Shown: piece after piece, positions 6,756 to 14,604 of the stretch
Position numbering within the stretch: position 1 is the first letter of the stretch
How the letters are laid out: every line of letters begins with the position of its first letter
From: Phycisphaerales bacterium
GTDB lineage: Bacteria; Planctomycetota; Phycisphaerae; Phycisphaerales; SM1A02
DNA: 16,877 nucleotides
Assembly (NCBI GenBank): GCA_030748455.1
Contig: JASMLY010000081.1
Coordinates: 1-16,877, forward strand
Direction of reading: 5' to 3'
Made by a program: the position numbers and the translations under genes
The notes under the pieces: generated by a model
What the model saw: only the letters and a program-made list of their open reading frames with translations
Databases searched by the model: none
Told to the model about the DNA's origin: nothing

Positions 6756-7322
6756 TTACTGTGTGGCACTGGTTTCTTTGTCTCCTCGCTCCCGGAGACG
6801 GAGTAGCCCGCGGCTCAGCGCTGATTTCACAGTTCCAAGCGGGGCATCGAGTTGTCGACTCACCTCACGTAGGGTGAACCCTTGAAAGTACGCTCGTTCA
6901 ATGACTGTTCGTTGTAACTCAGGAAGAGTATGCAACTGCTGTAACAACATCTGATTGCGTTCTTCTAGCCATATCTTCGATGGGGGAGGGCTATCGGTTG
7001 CGGTTTCTCCGAGATGTTCTCCAAGTTCTTGTTGTTTAGGGCGTACGGTTTTTTTGCGAATCTTATCGATCAAGTGCCTTCTGGTGATCAGCATTACCCA
7101 CGTCACCAATTTGGCTTTTCTAGGGTCAAACCGATCTGCTGTTTGCCAGAGCCGCACAAAAATCTCTTGCACCGCATCCTCAGACTCGGCTGTACTCGTC
7201 AAAAACTGCCTTGAAAGCTTAAAAACGAGTGCGCCATAGCGATCATACAACTCAGCGACAGCCTCCTCTTCTCCAAGGGCTACGCGTCTCATGAGTCGAT
7301 AATCAGGTTCATTTGTCGGCAA
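6756..7322 (-). CDS. ECF (sigma-70 family) RNA polymerase sigma factor, SigK-like
   Basis: A 188-residue ECF sigma factor with only regions 2 and 4. Region 2 spans about residues 19-85 (ELYDRYGALVFKLSRQ, then SEDAVQEIFVRLWQ, then TWVMLITRRHLIDKIR). Region 4 spans about 131-178 (LPELQRTVIERAYFQGFTLREVS, then the recognition helix GTVKSALSRGLLRLRER). A frame from ATG 7400 would add 26 unrelated residues. TTG 7322 is chosen because GGAGGT lies five bases upstream and the family's conserved sequence begins right there (PDYRLMRRVALGEEEA). It directs RNA polymerase to its regulon, and the downstream gene encodes its anti-sigma. Such pairs usually autoregulate; no promoter could be assigned with confidence. 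Confidence 0.93.
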   Translation of the reverse strand: MPTNEPDYRLMRRVALGEEEAVAELYDRYGALVFKLSRQFLTSTAESEDAVQEIFVRLWQTADRFDPRKAKLVTWVMLITRRHLIDKIRKKTVRPKQQELGEHLGETATDSPPPSKIWLEERNQMLLQQLHTLPELQRTVIERAYFQGFTLREVSRQLDAPLGTVKSALSRGLLRLRERGDKETSATQ

Positions 7323-7327
7323 TTGCC

Positions 7328-7333
7328 ACCTCC
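7328..7333 (-). promoter_or_regulatory. Shine-Dalgarno that fixes a TTG start
   Basis: GGAGGT on the minus strand lies five bases before TTG 7322, the best ribosome binding site in this part of the window. It decides the start of the sigma factor in favour of TTG over the upstream ATG 7400. Confidence 0.8.
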
Positions 7334-7497
7334 ACGAGAAGTATATTCGCAAAAGAGGGGGAAGGGGTTGCACGTGAATACCCAAACATTTGCCTAACAA
7401 ATAAAATCGGGATAGACATGACCGATAAAAAATCTAGTAGAAAATGAAGAAAACCCTCGCTCTAAGTGATTCTTATAGTAGACTTATCTACAAGAGG

Positions 7498-7515
7498 TCT
7501 CTGTACATACAGAGA
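7498..7515. promoter_or_regulatory. inverted repeat before the prepilin-like gene
   Basis: TCTCTGT-ACAT-ACAGAGA is a perfect 7-bp inverted repeat whose right arm ends 13 bases before ATG 7529. A second, weaker one (GTAGA-CTTA-TCTAC, 7478-7491) overlaps a possible -10 box, TATAGT (7474-7479). It could be an operator or an mRNA hairpin at the ribosome binding site. Confidence 0.35.
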
Positions 7516-7528
7516 ATGAAAGAAACCA

Positions 7529-8320
7529 ATGCACATAAGCAGTACATTTTGCCTAAACAAACAACGAACTTCCCGTTCGAGTTGTGGTGGTTTTAGTTTA
7601 CTTGAACTGCTTGTGGTGTTGAGCATCACATCGTTACTCACAGGATTGCTGATGCCAACACTCTCAACAGCTCGTGAGAGTGCTCGTCGTGTTGCCTGTG
7701 GAGCGCATCAAAGAGAAATTGGTCATGCCATTGCGATGTATGCTGGTGATCACCGGGGTCGAATGCCTGTTGCTTCCGTACTTGACCAACAAGACCCAGA
7801 TCCAACTGAGTTGTCACTTGCACGGAAAGCATACGCTGAGAATGCTCCGCTTCCAAGCGCCAAGTTTGCACGTTCAACAGTACCTCAACCACTTGATGAT
7901 GAACACTGGGATGGACTTGGTCGGCTTGCACAATGGCACTACTGTGATTCGCCTGACTGCTTTTATTGTCCAAGTCACGAAGGTGAGCACCAGCTTTCAA
8001 AACTAGCCGATGAATGGTACGAAGGAACTCGCAAAACAAATAACGCCCTGTACACGAATTATCAGTACGTTGGTCACAAGGACTGGCGTAAGAATACGAG
8101 ACGCCGCCTTCTTGAAGGTTCGAAACTTGTTCTTGCAACCGACAGCTTGAGAACTAAAGACGATTTTAGCCATGGCTCAGGCATGAACATGCTGCTTGGC
8201 GATGGGTCTGTGAGTTGGCGAGATGACGTACGCATCCGACCACAATTGCCTTTTGCTCCACTCGAGTCTGGCAGCCGTGATCTAGATGTGATTTACCAAA
8301 TCTTCGGTATCAAGTACTAA
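7529..8320 (+). CDS. prepilin-like protein with N-terminal methylation motif and H-X9-DG motif
   Basis: A 263-residue protein with a type IV pilin/type II secretion leader. After a basic 21-residue leader, cleavage would fall between Gly21 and Phe22 (GG-FSLLELLVVLS), with the conserved Glu at mature position 5 and a hydrophobic helix to about residue 45. Near the C-terminus, His215 to Asp225-Gly226 (HGSGMNMLLGDG) forms the H-X9-DG motif typical of the large planctomycete family of pseudopilin-like proteins (DUF1559-type). A Cys/His cluster at 139-150 (C139, C144, C147, H150) could bind a metal or form disulfides. No pilus genes are nearby, so it is a solitary family member. The only recognised ribosome binding site is weak (GAAAG). 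It is divergent from the sigma factor gene. Confidence 0.88.
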   Translation: MHISSTFCLNKQRTSRSSCGGFSLLELLVVLSITSLLTGLLMPTLSTARESARRVACGAHQREIGHAIAMYAGDHRGRMPVASVLDQQDPDPTELSLARKAYAENAPLPSAKFARSTVPQPLDDEHWDGLGRLAQWHYCDSPDCFYCPSHEGEHQLSKLADEWYEGTRKTNNALYTNYQYVGHKDWRKNTRRRLLEGSKLVLATDSLRTKDDFSHGSGMNMLLGDGSVSWRDDVRIRPQLPFAPLESGSRDLDVIYQIFGIKY

Positions 8321-8389
8321 ACTCAACAGTACGACACGCAGCAGAAACCATACCACAGTGACCAAAAGTGACGGGCCGGGCATGTGCGA

Positions 8390-9310
8390 TTATTCTTTCG
8401 CTAACTCGAGTACTTGGATACAGTGCCGACCAAATTCTGGGTCAATCAACGCATATTCTACGGGGTGCAAATCACTCCCAAGCAGCATGTGGTCAATATG
8501 AAAGAGGGGAAACGCCCTGTGAAATGAAGAAGACCAGCCAACACCAGATGCATCCCATGCATCTTTGAGCGTTGGGAACATCCGTCGCATGGAGTTACTA
8601 TTTCGAGTCATATTAAAATCGCCAACAACAAGGTCTGGATCAGGTAGATCCATTTGGCGTAGGAACCTCTTAGTCCGTTGAACAATCGCCTTCCTTGATT
8701 CTTTTGATGTGAATGGCAAGTCAACAGCATAGATTACAAGTTCTTTACCAAGCGCAGCACGTGCATCGACCCTGTACATCGAAATGTACATTCCATCAGA
8801 GGCTACGAGAGTCCGCACCTCAAGAGGTCTCAGTGTTGTAAGTAGCGTAAAGGGACCGCTAATAAGCCGTTTGTTTTTTTCTCCGAGCCAATCTTTGATT
8901 GCGGGTTCACCACGCACATGCCACCCATGCGTCAAGATCGTGATATCAGCATCAAGTTGCACGATAATATTGGCAGATTCTTTTGATACTTCAGCTTTAG
9001 CATGGCTCATTGTCCAACCCACAATTTTGAAATCTCCAGAACCGCGAGACAACGAGAAAACCCTATTTTCAATACACAAAAACCAGACAGTGAAGAACAC
9101 TGCTAGGAACCCTAGGATCGTTGTGTGCTTTTTGTTTTTGGCAAAGGCAGAAAAACCGCAAGAGAAAAAAAGTGTACCAATGATTCCTAGAGTTGGAATC
9201 CACAACAACCATTGACTCCAGTACCAGCGGTCTGACGCAATTCGACCGATGACCCATATGCATACACAGAAACACGCAAGTAAAAAAATAGCTTTTTGGA
9301 GTGTACGCAT
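8390..9310 (-). CDS. membrane-anchored endonuclease/exonuclease/phosphatase-fold protein, active site incomplete
   Basis: A 306-residue protein. Three membrane helices (about 3-23, 32-52, 64-82) precede a soluble domain of the EEP (exonuclease III/DNase I-like) fold. Recognisable EEP motifs are GDFN (230-233) and HIDH (271-274). The family's metal-binding Glu (usually QE after a DV-LLQE strand) is not present: the matching strand reads ADITILTHG (121-129). The usual final SDH is GRH (294-296). So the protein may be catalytically altered or inactive. The start ATG 9310 lies two bases past the stop of the upstream permease (TGAACATG), indicating translational coupling. An open frame to 9475 overlaps the permease and is not used. 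It is the last gene of a three-gene operon; its substrate is unknown. Confidence 0.78.
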   Translation of the reverse strand: MRTLQKAIFLLACFCVCIWVIGRIASDRWYWSQWLLWIPTLGIIGTLFFSCGFSAFAKNKKHTTILGFLAVFFTVWFLCIENRVFSLSRGSGDFKIVGWTMSHAKAEVSKESANIIVQLDADITILTHGWHVRGEPAIKDWLGEKNKRLISGPFTLLTTLRPLEVRTLVASDGMYISMYRVDARAALGKELVIYAVDLPFTSKESRKAIVQRTKRFLRQMDLPDPDLVVGDFNMTRNSNSMRRMFPTLKDAWDASGVGWSSSFHRAFPLFHIDHMLLGSDLHPVEYALIDPEFGRHCIQVLELAKE

Positions 9311-9312
9311 GT

Positions 9313-11151
9313 TCAAGGTACGAACGGGAAGACCAACGGCGCGATGGTCGTTGCAATCATTGCAACAAGAAGGGTAAGTGGAACACCTAGCCGTGGGAAA
9401 TCCGTGAATGTGTAACCACCGGGACCATAGACCATGAGATTCGTTTGATACGTAAACGGAGTAAGAAAGTTGCATCCGGCTGCGGCCATCATCGTGAACA
9501 CAAATGGATAGGGGCTGACACCTAGCATTTGAGCAGCGCCGATGACGATCGGGAACATAATGACAGCCGCGCCGAAATTTGTCATGAGTTGTGCCGCAAT
9601 ACTCGTGAGTAAAAAGACGGCGAATAATGTGCCATAATTTCCTACACCTAAACTGTTCGTGAATTCAAGGAGTGCCCCACTTGCGCTTTCTGCAAGACCG
9701 CTTTGCCCAACTGCGGTCCCTATTCCCATCGCTGCGCCAATCACAATGAGTACTTGGATATTGATGGAATTTCTTGCAGCAGGTCCATTAATGCACCCGA
9801 GGGCAACCATGGCAAGCCCACAAAACCAAACGCTCGCAACTAATGAGATTCCAGTGTACGAACTTGTAATGAGAAACAGGATAAGTAGCCCAAGAATGCA
9901 AAGAGAAATCCACGCTTTGTGATGCAGTGGGGGGCGAGAATTTTCAACTTGTGAGACCAAATAGAATTCTGGGCTGTGTCTCCAAGTTTTGAGAAAACTG
10001 TCATCGGTTTCAATAAGCAGGGTGTCGCCAGCTTCTAACACCATGTCACCAATTTTTCCCCTCAGGGGTCTTCCACGACGGTGAACGGAGAGGATTGCAC
10101 CGTTATACGTCGAACGAAACTGGGAATCTTTAACCAATTGCCCAACGAGCGAAGAACTTCCACCAATCACAGCCTCAACCATCGTTCGCGTAATGATTCG
10201 CCCATCAATATCTTTGAGTTCTTTTGCAGCAGGAGTAAGTCCGCGAATTTTTCTGAGATCAACAACGGACTCTACATCACCGACAAAAATTAATTTGTCT
10301 CCTTTAAAGAGAACCTCTTCGGGCGGGACAGCGTGAATGAGTTGATCATCTCGGATGATTGCGTGGAGGTAGAGCCCGTTGAGGCTACGTAATTCAGCTT
10401 GGGCAATTGTCTTTCCAATGATTGGTGCATCATGTTCAATTTCCATTTTAATTTCATATCTGCGATACCGATCTCTCGAATCAAGCGTGGAAACTCTGTT
10501 TGGGAGCAACCACTTCGAGGTAAGCACGATAAACACTATGCCGAAAATGGCGACTGGCACACCAATCCACGCAGCACCCCAAAACGCAAGCATGCCCGAG
10601 GGTGGTCCTACATTCAGGAGGGAGACCCAGTCGGGAGGGGCATTCCACCAACCAACGAATAACATCATGATGATGAGGTTTGAGCCCGTGCCTATCATTG
10701 TGCCTTGGCCTCCGAGAATGCCAGAAAAACTAAGGGGCATAAAGAGCTTGGATGCAGGAATTCTCAATCGTTTTGCCCAATCACTGACCATTGGCAGGTA
10801 CATCGCAACGATGGGCGTTGTGTTCATAAATGCAGACATGATGGCGACTGGAATCATGAGACGAATTTGTGCAGTGACTAAATTTGTAGGGCGTCCCAAT
10901 ACACGCCGTCCGATGAGTTCTACGCCTCCCGTTTCTTGTAATCCCGCCGCGATAACGAAGAGTCCAGCGATCATCAGAATTGGTTGGCTTGCAAATCCCA
11001 AAGTTGCATCTTTCCAGCCAACAACGCCAGTTAAAATTAAAATGACAAGCCCTCCCGACATCACCAAATCAGGTCCTATACGCCTTTTCATCAACAAGGC
11101 AGCGATGATGAGGGCAATTGTTCCTAACGTGATCCAAGCGTGGGGTGTCAT
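9313..11151 (-). CDS. SLC13/DASS-type anion permease with two RCK_C domains, probable sulfate transporter
   Basis: A 612-residue protein with two membrane halves flanking a soluble insert. The first half (about 1-220) contains MNTTPIVAMYLPMV and SFSGILGGQGTMIGTGSNLI, the SNT-type substrate and sodium site of the family. The insert carries two TrkA-C/RCK_C domains (about 230-300 and 320-392), probably regulatory ligand-binding units. The second half (about 415-612) contains AQLMTNFGAAVIMFPIVI and FTYQTNLMVYGPGGY. This layout matches bacterial and algal sulfate permeases of the family. Sulfate is further suggested by the PAP phosphatase gene ten bases upstream. Family members couple import to sodium; that is not visible here. 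No clear Shine-Dalgarno precedes ATG 11151, so coupling with the preceding gene is likely. Confidence 0.9.
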   Translation of the reverse strand: MTPHAWITLGTIALIIAALLMKRRIGPDLVMSGGLVILILTGVVGWKDATLGFASQPILMIAGLFVIAAGLQETGGVELIGRRVLGRPTNLVTAQIRLMIPVAIMSAFMNTTPIVAMYLPMVSDWAKRLRIPASKLFMPLSFSGILGGQGTMIGTGSNLIIMMLFVGWWNAPPDWVSLLNVGPPSGMLAFWGAAWIGVPVAIFGIVFIVLTSKWLLPNRVSTLDSRDRYRRYEIKMEIEHDAPIIGKTIAQAELRSLNGLYLHAIIRDDQLIHAVPPEEVLFKGDKLIFVGDVESVVDLRKIRGLTPAAKELKDIDGRIITRTMVEAVIGGSSSLVGQLVKDSQFRSTYNGAILSVHRRGRPLRGKIGDMVLEAGDTLLIETDDSFLKTWRHSPEFYLVSQVENSRPPLHHKAWISLCILGLLILFLITSSYTGISLVASVWFCGLAMVALGCINGPAARNSINIQVLIVIGAAMGIGTAVGQSGLAESASGALLEFTNSLGVGNYGTLFAVFLLTSIAAQLMTNFGAAVIMFPIVIGAAQMLGVSPYPFVFTMMAAAGCNFLTPFTYQTNLMVYGPGGYTFTDFPRLGVPLTLLVAMIATTIAPLVFPFVP

Positions 11152-11161
11152 AAGAAGAACT

Positions 11162-12181
11162 TTATGCGATCGCTAATTTATTGATCGTTTCAATAATACG
11201 TTGATGAAGTCCGTTTGTTGCACAAATCACTCCGCGATTTTTTTCGAGTCGCCTTCCATGTGTGAAATCCAATGGGTTGCCAGCAACATCACTTACGATC
11301 GCACCTGCTTCTGTTGCGATACAAGCACCCGCTGCGTGGTCCCAAATTTTTTCGACGTAGGTGGTACTTGTCGGTAAGCGAAGGTACCCATCCGCTTGCC
11401 CTCGAGCAACGAGTGCGTATTTGCACTGGCTGTCTAATCGAGCTGGCTCACCTAGATTCCCGATTTCTTCGATGATTCGTTCACTGTCGCCGCGGCTTGA
11501 ATGTCCCTTTTCTGCAGATTCACAGAACCGCAGTGGTCGATTTTCTTCAAATTGCTGTGAGATAATCCGCATTGGCGTTGCAGTTGGGTCGCACCCTGAG
11601 AACTCCCATGCACCAGCACCAGATGAAGCGGCATACACAACACCAGTGGGATCTTGTTCACTGAGCGGAAACGCTTGGTCAGAAGATAAGTTTGGACAAC
11701 CCATCACGCCCGCGACGACGGCACCGTTTTCGATTCTTCCAAGGGCAATGGCATAATGTTGACCTCGCAAAAAGCCCTTTGTCCCATCGATCGGGTCAAG
11801 CGCCCAATACCCGTCGCTACTTCCATCGTGATCACAGTGATCAATGGCATCGAGCATGTCCTTCTCAGTGATTGACGGTCTCCATGCCCTGACAGTCTCA
11901 AAAACTGCTTGTCGGATTGCTGCTTGATCATCACCACGAAGAGCCTGTGCGTCTTCTTCTCCGACGATACGACAATCATTGCTGTCGAGGAGATCCGCAA
12001 GTTGCAGAGAAATGATCGCTTGTACAGCATAATCTGCAACGGTTACGGGGCTCCTATCATCTTTGGTGACTTGGCGAAGGCGCTCTAGGTTCGACTGCAC
12101 AGTTTTGGATACTGAGCAGACTCTGCATACTGCTTCTAGGGCGGCGGGGATCAGTTGATGTTGTGGTGTACACGTGGTCAT
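11162..12181 (-). CDS. 3'(2'),5'-bisphosphate nucleotidase (PAP phosphatase), CysQ/HAL2-like
   Basis: An inositol-monophosphatase-superfamily enzyme of 339 residues that would hydrolyse 3'-phosphoadenosine 5'-phosphate to AMP and phosphate, removing the by-product of PAPS-dependent sulfate assimilation. The metal and phosphate residues are in place: KDDRSPVTVAD (40-50), GEED (74-77), DPIDGTKGF (129-137, the family's D-x-D-G-T motif), and WDHAAGACIATEAGA near the C-terminus. The long spacing between motifs and the KGFLRG extension favour the HAL2 group over inositol monophosphatase. The frame stays open to ATG 12220, adding 13 residues. ATG 12181 is preferred because GGTG lies near it and the family sequence starts there, but this is not decisive. 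It is the first gene of the sulfate operon; an array of 12-bp repeats lies upstream. Confidence 0.88.
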   Translation of the reverse strand: MTTCTPQHQLIPAALEAVCRVCSVSKTVQSNLERLRQVTKDDRSPVTVADYAVQAIISLQLADLLDSNDCRIVGEEDAQALRGDDQAAIRQAVFETVRAWRPSITEKDMLDAIDHCDHDGSSDGYWALDPIDGTKGFLRGQHYAIALGRIENGAVVAGVMGCPNLSSDQAFPLSEQDPTGVVYAASSGAGAWEFSGCDPTATPMRIISQQFEENRPLRFCESAEKGHSSRGDSERIIEEIGNLGEPARLDSQCKYALVARGQADGYLRLPTSTTYVEKIWDHAAGACIATEAGAIVSDVAGNPLDFTHGRRLEKNRGVICATNGLHQRIIETINKLAIA

Positions 12182-12262
12182 ATTCACCAATAATCGACCA
12201 TAAGCCCATTTTTTGACCATTTATCACGGCATGCTGCAAGAATATCACTACCTCCATACTAG

Positions 12263-12350
12263 ACCTCTGAGCATACGTCTGAGCATTGCTCAGAGGTATG
12301 CACAGAGGTATGCACAGAGGTATACACAGAGGTATGCTCAGAGGTGTGAA
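12263..12350. repeat. array of 12-bp repeats in two orientations
   Basis: Two tandem 12-mers (ACCTCTGAGCAT 12263-12274, ACGTCTGAGCAT 12275-12286) are followed by five tandem 12-mers in the opposite orientation (unit CAGAGGTATGCA from 12291: 12291-12302, 12303-12314, 12315-12326, 12327-12338, 12339-12350, the last one diverged). ACCTCTGAGCA (12263-12273) and TGCTCAGAGGT (12287-12297) form an 11-bp stem, and TGAGCATTGCTCA (12280-12292) is itself palindromic. The array lies between the ATP synthase terminator and the sulfate operon, in the only space available for that operon's promoter. It may be an operator array, a slippage-prone tract or an RNA structure. Confidence 0.85.
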
Positions 12351-12364
12351 GGGGAAGAGAGGAA

Positions 12365-12390
12365 AAAACCCCTCGCGAGCGAGGGGTTTT
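12365..12390 (-). terminator. intrinsic terminator of the ATP synthase operon
   Basis: AAAACCCCTCG (12365-12375) / CGAGGGGTTTT (12380-12390) form a perfect 11-bp stem with a CGAG loop. On the minus strand it is followed by a further T run (TTCC). It lies 29 bases past the atpA stop and closes the operon after the alpha subunit. Confidence 0.92.
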
Positions 12391-12419
12391 GTGAATCGAG
12401 TAGATTTGATGGTGTGCTG

Positions 12420-13967
12420 TTAGGCTCTGAACGTTGAGCTGAAGCCCTTGATCGCTTCTGAAAACTCGTCATCGAGACCCTTGAAGGATTTGGATTCTGC
12501 CAATTTGTCTCGTGTACTCTTGCCTGTGGTTTTCATATACTCAAGTAGCCCCTCTTCAAAGGCGTGAACTTGATCGAGTGGAAGATCGTCGACGAAACCC
12601 TTTGACGCAGCGTAAATTGCAATCGATTGATCAATCACATCGTACGGTGTGTATTGACCCTGTTTGAGGAGTTCAACGAGTCGTGCACCACGATTGAGTT
12701 GTTGCTGGCTTGCTGCGTCAAGCTCAGTACCGAGTTGGGCAAATGCTTCAAGTTCTCTGAATGCAGCAAGGTCGAGACGAAGGGAACCTGCGACCTCTTT
12801 CATCGCTTTAATTTGCGCGTTGCCACCTACGCGGCTCACGGAAATACCGACGTTAATCGCAGGGCGAATCCCTGAGGCAAAGAGTTCGGGTTGTAGGTAG
12901 ATCTGCCCATCAGTAATTGAAATAACGTTTGTTGGAATGTAGGCAGAAACGTCACCTTCTTGTGTTTCAATGATTGGAAGAGCAGTGAGGCTCCCGCCGC
13001 CATTTTCATCTGACAACTTTGTCGCACGTTCAAGCAAACGGCTGTGGAGGTAAAACACGTCACCAGGATAGGCTTCACGACCAGGAGGTCGGCGAAGGAG
13101 CAATGAAAGTTGGCGATATGCAGTTGCCTGCTTGGAGAGATCATCGTACACACAAAGGACGTGCTTTGGTGTTTTACCTTCTTTGCCTTGCCACATGAAA
13201 AATTCACCCATCGCACAACCTGCGTATGGCGCAATGTATTGCAGTGGAGCAGCTGTTGAGGAACCTGCGACGACGACAATGGTGTAATCCATCGCGCCAT
13301 TTTCTTTCAATGTTTCAATGACCCCAGCCACAGTCGAATCTTTCTGGCCCACAGCAACGTAGATGCAAACGACCGCTTCATCCGTTCCCCAATATTTCTT
13401 TTGGTTGATGATGGCATCGACACCAACAGCTGTTTTTCCAGTTTTTCGGTCGCCAATGATGAGTTCACGTTGCCCACGACCAATTGGAATCATGGAGTCA
13501 ACGGCTTTGATGCCTGTTTGCAGTGGTTCAACAACGGGCTGACGAGCAGCAATACCCGGTGCAACAATGTCTAGTTTCGAGGTGCTAGAAGCATTAATTG
13601 GAGGACCACCATCAACAGGATTGCCAAGTGGGTCAACAACACGACCAAGCAACTCTGGGCCCGATGGAACCTCTAACAGGCGACCTGTCGTTTTTACGGT
13701 GTTGCCTTCTTCAACAGCGAGGTAATCGCCATAAATAATGGCACCCACAGTGTCTTCTTCAAGGTTCATCGCCTGACCCATGACAGGGCCTCGAGAGGTT
13801 TCAAACTCAACAAGTTCGCCAGCCATGCAATTTGAAAGGCCATAAATTCTTGCGATTCCATCACCAACTTCGACAACGCGGCCGACTTCAGATATCTCTA
13901 GTTCACTTGAGAACTGTTCAATTTCTTGCTTGATGACTGATGTAATTTCGTCTGTTTTAATCTTCAC
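12420..13967 (-). CDS. atpA: ATP synthase F1 subunit alpha
   Basis: A 515-residue alpha subunit, the usual length, forming with beta the catalytic hexamer of the F1 head. Residues 30-44 carry the N-terminal beta-barrel signature ([15 protein letters not shown]). The Walker A motif is GDRKTGKT at 172-179. The conserved [24 protein letters not shown] stretch and the GISVSRVGG segment with the arginine finger are present. The C-terminal helical domain ends [18 protein letters not shown]. Translation starts at GTG 13967, with only a weak GAG-type ribosome binding site. It lies 37 bases after atpH. It is the last gene of the operon: a terminator follows and no gamma, beta or epsilon gene is present, which is unusual. 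Confidence 0.98.
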   Translation of the reverse strand: MKIKTDEITSVIKQEIEQFSSELEISEVGRVVEVGDGIARIYGLSNCMAGELVEFETSRGPVMGQAMNLEEDTVGAIIYGDYLAVEEGNTVKTTGRLLEVPSGPELLGRVVDPLGNPVDGGPPINASSTSKLDIVAPGIAARQPVVEPLQTGIKAVDSMIPIGRGQRELIIGDRKTGKTAVGVDAIINQKKYWGTDEAVVCIYVAVGQKDSTVAGVIETLKENGAMDYTIVVVAGSSTAAPLQYIAPYAGCAMGEFFMWQGKEGKTPKHVLCVYDDLSKQATAYRQLSLLLRRPPGREAYPGDVFYLHSRLLERATKLSDENGGGSLTALPIIETQEGDVSAYIPTNVISITDGQIYLQPELFASGIRPAINVGISVSRVGGNAQIKAMKEVAGSLRLDLAAFRELEAFAQLGTELDAASQQQLNRGARLVELLKQGQYTPYDVIDQSIAIYAASKGFVDDLPLDQVHAFEEGLLEYMKTTGKSTRDKLAESKSFKGLDDEFSEAIKGFSSTFRA

Positions 13968-14004
13968 GGTATTTCTCGATCTTTTCGAGTCTCTTTAGGG
14001 GGGG

Positions 14005-14604
14005 TTAGGTATCCATGAACGCTTCAAATCGTTCTCGTACGGCGGCACCGCCGTTTATTTTTAAATCTTCGCCAAGTTTGCGTAATTTTGTCTGCAAGGA
14101 GCCATCAATGAGCCGATCACCAATTTTGAGTTTGAGTCCACCGAGAATGCGTTCATCGACGTACGGATAGATCACTGGTTCTTTGCCAAGTACGCTTTGG
14201 ATTTTTTCTTTGATCGAATCCAATGCAGTAGCGTCGATCGCAACAGGGGTGATGACATCGACTTCAACGCGCCCAAATGCTTCCTGAACGAGTTGGTCAA
14301 AAGCGGTTCCAATTGATTCAAGCCGATCAAGTCTTCCCTTGGTATTGAGAACCAACAAGAATCGAAGTGTCAGGTCTGTAATTCGATTCGAAAATATTGC
14401 GGAAAGCGCTTCGCCACGAGCTTGTGCATCAACGACAGGTGAAGAGAGAAACAAGTGAATTGTTTTATCTTCTCGAGACAACTCACAGATTTGCTCAAGT
14501 TCATCGGCAATCTCTAGAAGTTTGTCCTTGCCGCCAGCATCCATCGCGAGTTCAAAGAGGCTGCGAGCATAAACTTTTGCTAGTGCGTCTGCGTTTGCGC
14601 TCAC
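14005..14604 (-). CDS. atpH: ATP synthase F1 subunit delta (OSCP)
   Basis: A 199-residue delta subunit, which links the F1 head to the b stator. The N-terminal helical domain has the family start (ALAKVYARSLFELA) and an LSSPVV segment. A long helix leads to the C-terminal domain with ILGGLKLKIGDRLIDGSLQTKL, the usual G-G-x-x-x-x-I-G-D-x-x-I-D-G-S signature. It starts at GTG 14604, overlapping the TGA of atpF by four bases (GTGA), so it is translationally coupled. It is slightly longer than the family's typical 175-185 residues. Confidence 0.95.
   Translation of the reverse strand: MSANADALAKVYARSLFELAMDAGGKDKLLEIADELEQICELSREDKTIHLFLSSPVVDAQARGEALSAIFSNRITDLTLRFLLVLNTKGRLDRLESIGTAFDQLVQEAFGRVEVDVITPVAIDATALDSIKEKIQSVLGKEPVIYPYVDERILGGLKLKIGDRLIDGSLQTKLRKLGEDLKINGGAAVRERFEAFMDT

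Noticed and set aside
7405..7432. ATCGG/CCGAT hairpin with T run in the sigma factor upstream region
   Set aside because: The stem is only 5 bp with an 11-base loop and no transcript is known to need terminating there; likely chance.
8321..8389. Shared terminator between the convergent prepilin-like and EEP-like genes
   Set aside because: I looked for a hairpin with a T run on either strand and found none convincing.
9311..9475. Upstream extension of the EEP-like gene (55 extra residues)
   Set aside because: It overlaps the permease C-terminus and has a Cys/His-rich, non-conserved look. ATG 9310, two bases after the permease stop, gives a normal membrane start.
10379..11176. 265-codon plus-strand frame opposite the SLC13-type permease
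   Set aside because: It lies entirely antisense to a clear membrane-protein gene and its composition is that expected of the antisense of hydrophobic codons. No ribosome binding site was seen.
12263..12350. CRISPR array
   Set aside because: The repeats are 12 bp, directly abutting with no spacers, present in both orientations, and no cas genes are near.
12213..12437. Plus-strand frame with a repeating Tyr-Ala-Gln-Arg peptide
   Set aside because: The peptide repeat is only the 12-bp DNA repeat read in frame. The ORF begins inside the PAP phosphatase region and runs through the ATP synthase terminator into atpA.
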